Part shown: positions 7,532 through 10,401 of the stretch, in pieces
Position numbering within the stretch: the stretch's first letter is position 1
Layout: every line of letters starts with the position of its first letter
DNA from: an uncultured Eubacterium sp.
Lineage (GTDB): Bacteria; Bacillota; Clostridia; Lachnospirales; Lachnospiraceae
Length of the DNA stretch: 10,401 nucleotides
Assembly: GCA_946611445.1 (NCBI GenBank)
Contig: CAMODP010000059.1
Coordinates: 1-10,401 of the forward strand
Reading direction: 5' to 3'
The notes under the pieces: generated by a model
The model's input: the letters and a program-made list of their open reading frames with translations, nothing else
Told to the model about the DNA's origin: nothing
Database searches by the model: none
Translations under genes and position numbers: made by a program

Positions 7532-7560
7532 ATCATACCCTGTTCCTCGATCCTTGTCAA
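7532..7560 (-). promoter_or_regulatory. Strong sigma-A-type promoter of the STAS operon
   Basis: Minus-strand TTGACA (7555-7560) is a perfect -35 box. After a 17-base spacer comes TATGAT (7532-7537), five of six to consensus. It predicts a leader of about 40 bases before the STAS start at 7483. It is the best promoter match in the window. Confidence 0.85.
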
Positions 7561-7610
7561 GAAAGCCTCCGTCCATACAGGAAGAAACAGACGAACGTTT
7601 TCAGGCGTCA

Positions 7611-7637
7611 AAAAACGGCCGGGGTCCGGCCGTTTTT
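7611..7637 (-). terminator. Intrinsic terminator after the XRE-receiver gene
   Basis: A perfect 12-bp stem (AAAAACGGCCGG with CCGGCCGTTTTT, three-base loop) lies 13 bases after the stop of the gene ending at 7651. The A and T ends give a T-run on both strands, so it can work in either direction, but only minus-strand genes are present. Confidence 0.92.
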
Positions 7638-7650
7638 CATTCTTCTCCGT

Positions 7651-8565
7651 TTACTGCTCCCTGCCCAGAAATGCCGCTATTGTCCGCAGGAGGCTGTCAA
7701 TAAACACCGGTTTTTCCTCAAAGGCATCCATTCCCGCCTCAAAAGCCGATTTTCTGTCCTGCTCATACACATTTGCGCTCACGGCGATGACCGGAATACC
7801 TGCCTTTTCCGGATCCGGAAGCTGCCGGATCCTGCGGGTCGCTTCCAGCCCGTCCATGTGCGGCATCATGATATCCATCAGAACCAGGTCATAGTATCCG
7901 GCGGGAGCGGTGTCTATTCGTTCCACGCATTTCTGACCGTCATCCGCGAAGTCCACATCGGCGCCGGCCTGCTTCAGGATTTCGGCAGCGATCTCCTGAT
8001 TTACACGGATGTCCTCCGCCACCAGGATCCTTTTTCCCGAAAAATCATACTGGTGCAAAGCTTTTTCTCTTGCTGCTGCGCGCCGGTTCAGGTATTCCCC
8101 CAGCTCCTCAGCGGTCGCCGGGTACTGCCGCTCTCCGATATCCTCCGCTTCCCGGCGGGTGACAGCCATCAGCCGGTCGACAGATTTCAGCAGATATTCT
8201 CCCGAAATGCGGATGCTCTCCAGATACCGCATCAGCCGTTCCGGATCATCCCGGTGAATCTCCGCCAGATTGACACAGCCGAGTATAATATGGAGAGGTG
8301 TCCGTATGTCATGAGACATGCCGAAGATCTGTGTCAGTCTCGAGACCTGTCCGCCGTCAATGCAGGTATTCAGAAGGTCATCCGCCGTTACCCCGAGTAT
8401 GTCCGCCAGTTTCGGGAACAAGGCGGTATCCGGATAGGACAGGTCCCGCTCCCACTTTGAAACCGCCTTGTCCGTGACCCCCACCTCTGCCGCCAGCTGT
8501 GCCTGGGTCATCTCATTCTGTTTACGGAGTGACCTGATGAAAGAGCCAAGTGTCGATTGCTTCAC
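7651..8565 (-). CDS. XRE DNA-binding / histidine-kinase H-box / receiver fusion regulator
   Basis: A 304-residue regulator with three parts. Residues 6-66 are an XRE helix-turn-helix (MTQAQLAAEVGVTDKAVSKWER). Residues about 78-140 resemble a HisKA dimerisation domain, with the H-box MSHDIRTPLHIILG and His85 as putative phosphoacceptor. Residues 178-299 are a complete receiver: acidic pair Glu184-Asp185, phosphoacceptor Asp231 in LVLMDIMMP, Ser263 and Lys285 in EEKPV. No HATPase_c catalytic domain lies between H-box and receiver; only about 40 residues separate them. It therefore should not phosphorylate itself by the usual route and may be phosphorylated in trans, or use the H-box only to dimerise. 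The GTG start at 8565 follows AGGAGG at a nine-base spacing. It has a possible promoter (8587-8615), a 9-bp inverted repeat around its start region, and a strong terminator. It encodes no membrane segment, so it acts in the cytoplasm. Confidence 0.92.
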   Translation of the reverse strand: MKQSTLGSFIRSLRKQNEMTQAQLAAEVGVTDKAVSKWERDLSYPDTALFPKLADILGVTADDLLNTCIDGGQVSRLTQIFGMSHDIRTPLHIILGCVNLAEIHRDDPERLMRYLESIRISGEYLLKSVDRLMAVTRREAEDIGERQYPATAEELGEYLNRRAAAREKALHQYDFSGKRILVAEDIRVNQEIAAEILKQAGADVDFADDGQKCVERIDTAPAGYYDLVLMDIMMPHMDGLEATRRIRQLPDPEKAGIPVIAVSANVYEQDRKSAFEAGMDAFEEKPVFIDSLLRTIAAFLGREQ

Positions 8566-8620
8566 CTTTCTTCACCTCCTGTATACACCATAACACCCGG
8601 CAGGAGATGTGGCAATCGAC
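8552..8620. repeat. Spaced 9-bp inverted repeat around the start of the XRE-receiver gene
   Basis: GTCGATTGC (8552-8560) and its exact reverse complement GCAATCGAC (8612-8620) lie 51 bases apart. One arm overlaps the proposed -35 box; the other lies within codons 2-5 of the gene. Candidate half-sites for autoregulation. Confidence 0.4.
8587..8615 (-). promoter_or_regulatory. Possible promoter of the XRE-receiver gene
   Basis: Minus-strand TTGCCA (8610-8615), a 17-base spacer, then TATGGT (8587-8592) preceded by an extended-10 TG. It would start the mRNA close to the AGGAGG site, giving a very short leader of about 15-20 bases. Confidence 0.45.
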
Positions 8621-8627
8621 GGTTGGT

Positions 8628-8849
8628 TTACGGTTTTTCTCTGCCAAGAATAATATAGTCCAGTGATACCTGGAAATACTCGGCAAATTCGGACAGCAGC
8701 TCTGTTGACCCTGCTCTGGCCCCGTTCTCGATATATCGGAGATAGCAGTCTGTAATATTCATCGCCCTGGCAAGCCTGCTTTTCGTGAGTCCCTTTTCTT
8801 TCCGGAGTGCCTTGATCCTGGCTCCGCAGCTCTGTAGATCATATTGCAT
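8628..8849 (-). CDS. Small XRE-family regulator (second of three)
   Basis: A 73-residue protein that is almost entirely one XRE helix-turn-helix domain (about 8-70): ARIKALRKEKGLTKSRLA, then a recognition-helix region TDCYLRYIENG, and an end of SLDYIILGR. It resembles the domain of the regulator at 9177-9551, which ends in DLNYLLLGS, so the two belong to one subfamily. The ATG at 8849 follows AGGAGG at a seven-base spacing; an earlier in-frame ATG at 8939 has no such site and adds a low-quality extension. The stop is 62 bases before the XRE-receiver gene. I found no convincing promoter directly upstream. The DNA target is unknown; it has no effector domain and may act as a small repressor. 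Confidence 0.88.
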   Translation of the reverse strand: MQYDLQSCGARIKALRKEKGLTKSRLARAMNITDCYLRYIENGARAGSTELLSEFAEYFQVSLDYIILGREKP

Positions 8850-8931
8850 TGTGCGTCCTCCTGTCGCGTGCGTGACTGCAGTGTCCCGGCCGCCGGGGAG
8901 GCGCGCGGCATTCTGTATCTGAAATAAGGGC

Positions 8932-8982
8932 AAATACAAAGGAGCGTCTGCCTCTGCAGGGTTTTGCAGAAACAGACGCCCC
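8932..8982 (-). terminator. Probable terminator downstream of the first XRE gene
   Basis: On the minus strand GCGTCTG and CAGACGC (7 bp) flank TCTGCA and TGCAGA (6 bp), with a two-by-two internal loop, an outer GG/CC extension and a six-base loop. The T-rich TTTGTATTT follows. The distance from the stop codon at 9177 is about 195 bases, longer than usual. Confidence 0.6.
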
Positions 8983-8991
8983 GGATTTTCC

Positions 8992-9005
8992 GCCGCTGCA
9001 GCGGC
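8992..9005. repeat. 14-bp perfect palindrome
   Basis: GCCGCTGCAGCGGC reads the same on both strands. It lies ten bases beyond the terminator hairpin, between two XRE genes, and could be a regulator binding site or simply GC-rich chance. Confidence 0.35.
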
Positions 9006-9176
9006 CGGGAGTCAGGGAGGCAGAAACTGACCGGTCAAAGAATTCCGGGCATTTTTCCTGCAGATTCTTCACAAAAGCTCTCAGCATCTGCGATGTCCTC
9101 CGTCTCTGTAAGCACTTCAGACGTCCGCTCCTCTGATGCTGCCCTCCGCTGATGGTCCGAAACATGCTTATGATGT

Positions 9177-9551
9177 TTACGCCATATACGTATCCAGCCT
9201 GTCCAGTATTGTTTTGATCCGCTCTTCTATATCCAGAATATCCTTCCGGGGAATATGAACCTCTAAACCGTCTCGCGGCGCAGGCTTATCTTTCACAGTG
9301 GGTGTGATGGCAGTATTCTTCGGGTAGCTGCCAAGCAGCAGATAATTCAGATCCGCCTGCGTCACTTCAGCAAATCTCATGACAAATGAAAGAGACGGTG
9401 TTACTGCGCCGGTCTCCAGTTTGCTGATGTACTTCGCCGAGACGCCCATCTCTTCCGCAATCTTTTTCTGCGTCGAATAACGGGCGCTCCTCCGCGCCAT
9501 TCGGAGGCGCTTACCGAATGCCCTGTGGTCATAATCATACTGTATATGCAT
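9177..9551 (-). CDS. XRE-family transcriptional regulator (first of three)
   Basis: A 124-residue protein. Residues about 12-73 form an XRE helix-turn-helix: AFGKRLRMARRSARYSTQKK, then AEEMGVSAKYISKLETGAVTP with the recognition helix, ending DLNYLLLG. A short tail follows, rich in Pro and Lys at first and then a predicted helix (ILDIEERIKTILDRLDTYMA) that could dimerise. The ATG at 9551 is chosen because GGAGG lies eight bases before it; the in-frame GTG at 9560 is inside that binding site. A perfect -10 box lies upstream and a dyad sits just beyond the promoter. No effector or ligand domain is visible, so the signal and target are unknown. Autoregulation is typical of this family but not shown here. 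Confidence 0.9.
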   Translation of the reverse strand: MHIQYDYDHRAFGKRLRMARRSARYSTQKKIAEEMGVSAKYISKLETGAVTPSLSFVMRFAEVTQADLNYLLLGSYPKNTAITPTVKDKPAPRDGLEVHIPRKDILDIEERIKTILDRLDTYMA

Positions 9552-9557
9552 CGGCTT

Positions 9558-9567
9558 CACCTCCCCC
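9558..9567 (-). promoter_or_regulatory. Ribosome binding site of the first XRE gene (decides its start)
   Basis: Minus-strand GGGGGAGGTG ends six bases before the ATG at 9551, and its last three bases are the alternative GTG start. The spacing favours the ATG. Confidence 0.65.
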
Positions 9568-9583
9568 TTTTTGAGATACTTTC

Positions 9584-9612
9584 ATTATAAAGAAGGTCCT
9601 TATCAGGGGGAA
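9584..9612 (-). promoter_or_regulatory. Promoter of the first XRE gene (weak -35)
   Basis: A perfect TATAAT (9584-9589, minus strand) lies 32 bases before the start codon. At a 17-base spacing the -35 position reads TTCCCC, only two of six matches. Such a promoter would fit activator dependence or low basal use. Confidence 0.5.
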
Positions 9613-9618
9613 CTGACG

Positions 9619-9651
9619 GCCAGTGCGAATCCAGCTCAGAATCGCACTGGC
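9619..9651. repeat. 10-bp dyad upstream of the first XRE promoter
   Basis: GCCAGTGCGA (9619-9628) and TCGCACTGGC (9642-9651) are perfect inverted repeats with 13 bases between. The dyad begins about seven bases upstream of the -35 position. On the plus strand a T-rich run follows only after about seven bases, so it is a poor terminator; an operator or upstream control site fits better. Confidence 0.45.
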
Positions 9652-9785
9652 TATACGATTTTTAAAAATTTTTTAGTCCGCACCGCGTACATGCTGCTCA
9701 TCATAACCACTATACCGTTCAAATGCCAGATGTCATCCGACTGACGGTCGACCGTCTTCATGACGGCCTTTCTGAATACAGCAGG
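9652..9785. other. Intergenic sequence with a 14-bp palindrome
   Basis: Nothing recognisable as a gene. It contains an AT-rich tract (9657-9674) and a perfect palindrome GACGGTCGACCGTC at 9743-9756. A 36-codon minus-strand frame (9651-9761) has an AAAGG five bases before its ATG, but no other support and no likeness I know. Confidence 0.5.
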
Positions 9786-9813
9786 AAAAAGGCCCTGCCG
9801 TATCAGCAGGACC
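9786..9813 (-). terminator. Minus-strand intrinsic terminator without an assigned gene
   Basis: On the minus strand GGTCCTGC pairs with GCAGGGCC (8 bp, one G-U) around a seven-base loop, followed directly by TTTTT. The G-U pair would be an A-C mismatch on the plus strand, which supports the minus direction. No gene lies between it and the metG-type terminator at 10079-10113, so it may end an RNA made from 9814-10078. Confidence 0.6.
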
Positions 9814-9841
9814 CCGTATTGCCACATATACAGTAATGTTA

Positions 9842-10005
9842 TGATTACAACGCCAAAAGTACTGAACCCACGCAAGCTTGCTTGCAGGTGGGTGAGAGTA
9901 CTTGGGGCGTGCCCCGACATGAGGATGAAGTGGGGCGAATGCACCACGAAAATCCGAATGGCGGGAGGATTGTGGGAGTGCGAAGCACGGAACAATCCGT
10001 AATCG
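9842..10005. ncRNA. Candidate structured RNA or mobile RNA element
   Basis: About 164 bases that fold by eye into a closed multi-helix form. The closing stem is GATTAC (9843-9848) with GTAATC (9999-10004), plus a T-G pair on the plus strand. Inside are four helices in a row in one long arm at 9851-9909: CGCC/GGCG, AAGTACT/AGTACTT, CCCAC/GTGGG and GCAA/TTGC. Next is GCCCC/GGGGC (9911-9936). Last is GGATTGT/ACAATCC (9967-9998), capped by GTGC-GAA-GCAC. I recognise no riboswitch, tRNA, tmRNA, group II intron domain V or other named family. The strand is unclear: one G-U pair favours plus, while a terminator 30 bases on favours minus. Alternatives are a small mobile element without a gene, such as an omega-RNA-like relic, or a DNA-level structure. 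Open frames through it look incidental. Confidence 0.45.
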
Positions 10006-10078
10006 ACTTTTGGCAGCCTAATCATGTTATGGTAATGTTTGCAGACACAGGAAAAGAGGACTGTCCGGCCGGCTTGTG

Positions 10079-10113
10079 AAAACAGCCCCGAGGTTTTTGC
10101 TTCCTCAGGGCTG
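10079..10113 (-). terminator. Intrinsic terminator of the metG-type gene
   Basis: On the minus strand CAGCCC and GGGCTG, a G-U pair and GAGG/CCTC-type pairs build an 11-bp stem with a nine-base loop, followed by TTTT. It lies about 46 bases after the stop codon. The G-U pair is a C-A mismatch on the plus strand, which supports the minus direction. Confidence 0.8.
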
Positions 10114-10159
10114 CCGTCATGTATCATTTTCTGTTTTTTCCGGTTTGCGCCAACCGTTT

Positions 10160-10401
10160 TTAATAGAGCTTTGCACCTGCCGGGATGTGCGGATCCACCA
10201 TCAGAAGACTGAGCTTTTCTTCGCCCTCTTCCGTATGGATGGCAGAAAGCAGCATACCGTTTGACTCCATGCCCATCATGGCTCTCGGCGGCAGGTTCAC
10301 GATGGCGATCAGCGTCTTTCCGATGAGCTGCTCCGGCTCATAGAAAGCGTGAATTCCGCTTAAAATAACGCGTTTCTCGTCTGTTCCGTCATCCAGGACG
10401 A
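10160..10401 (-). CDS. metG: C-terminal tRNA-binding (OB-fold) domain of methionyl-tRNA synthetase (partial, 5' end outside window)
   Basis: The last 80 codons of a gene that enters from the right edge. The conceptual protein contains KRVILSGIHAFYEPEQLIGK, then IVNLPPRAMMGMESNGMLLS, and ends in PHIPAGAKLY. This is the pattern of the EMAP/CsaA-like OB domain at the C-terminus of many bacterial MetRS proteins, which dimerises the enzyme and improves tRNA binding; the phrase GMESNGMLLSA is especially typical. A free-standing tRNA-binding protein (CsaA type) cannot be ruled out, because the catalytic part lies outside the window. It is followed by its own terminator, so it is not joined to the XRE genes. 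Confidence 0.85.
   Translation of the reverse strand, partial: VLDDGTDEKRVILSGIHAFYEPEQLIGKTLIAIVNLPPRAMMGMESNGMLLSAIHTEEGEEKLSLLMVDPHIPAGAKLY

Larger units (their letters stand above)
8850..9176. other. Intergenic stretch between two XRE genes
   Basis: 327 bases without a gene I can support. It holds the 3' flank of the upstream XRE gene, a long hairpin with the form of a minus-strand terminator (8932-8982), a 14-bp palindrome (8992-9005) and the ribosome binding site of the next XRE gene. Two overlapping minus-strand open frames exist but neither resembles a known protein. Confidence 0.6.

Noticed and set aside
8839..9165. 108-codon minus-strand open frame between XRE genes
   Set aside because: It spans a terminator hairpin and the next gene's ribosome binding site, and the product is rich in Arg, Cys and Ser, as in antisense or out-of-frame translations. 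An internal ATG at 9087 has a GGAGG, but that alone is not enough.
9619..9674. Dyad plus T-rich run as a plus-strand terminator
   Set aside because: The T-rich run begins several bases after the stem and no plus-strand gene needs ending here.
9819..9845. Plus-strand promoter TTGCCA and TATGAT before the structured block
   Set aside because: The spacer is only 15 bases, and the -10 box overlaps one strand of the closing stem. Too weak to list.
9849..10078. Group II intron, tRNA, tmRNA or a common riboswitch in the metG-XRE interval
   Set aside because: I looked for a domain V hairpin, cloverleaf, T-loop and known aptamer cores and found none that fits.
9882..10079. 65-codon plus-strand open frame through the structured block
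   Set aside because: No ribosome binding site or familiar domain; the stems of the block explain the sequence better.
9651..10127. 158-codon minus-strand open frame
   Set aside because: It runs through two terminators and the paired block, has no ribosome binding site at its start, and its product resembles no family I know. Opposite frames across the same block are equally open, which points to incidental openness.

Overview
The window looks like a stretch of a Clostridia chromosome, most likely Lachnospiraceae or a close relative. The grounds are a moderately high GC content, strong AGGAGG-type ribosome binding sites with GTG and TTG starts, and Gram-positive gene types: an L,D-transpeptidase with a peptidoglycan-binding module, an AsnA-type asparagine synthetase, a STAS protein, and an XRE/receiver fusion. 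This assignment is inference from gene content. Every gene I can support lies on the minus strand, so transcription runs from high to low coordinates. No tRNA, rRNA, CRISPR array or transposase gene was seen.

Right edge (10160-10401): the 3' end of a gene for the C-terminal tRNA-binding OB domain of methionyl-tRNA synthetase (or a free-standing relative), followed by its own intrinsic terminator. Then comes a long non-coding interval (9552-10159). It holds a second minus-strand terminator with no gene in front of it, and a block at 9842-10005 that folds into a compact multi-helix structure on paper. That block is the best candidate here for an undescribed element.

Regulator cluster (7651-9551): three XRE-type DNA-binding proteins in a row. 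The first two are small stand-alone repressor-like proteins. The third fuses an XRE domain to a histidine-kinase dimerisation/phosphoacceptor segment and a receiver domain, but has no kinase ATPase domain. A bidirectional-looking terminator at 7611-7637 closes this block.

Housekeeping/envelope operon (2967-7560): a near-consensus sigma-A-type promoter drives a STAS protein, a CNNM/CorB-type membrane transporter with CBS domains, aspartate-ammonia ligase (asnA) and a membrane-anchored L,D-transpeptidase. The first three genes overlap or touch, which suggests translational coupling.

Left part: a small protein with four [4Fe-4S] motifs forms a one-gene unit with its own promoter and terminator. 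Next to it a new promoter (2397-2425) starts a surface-polysaccharide operon: a polyprenyl-phosphate sugar-1-phosphate transferase, then a HAD-family protein that runs off the left edge.
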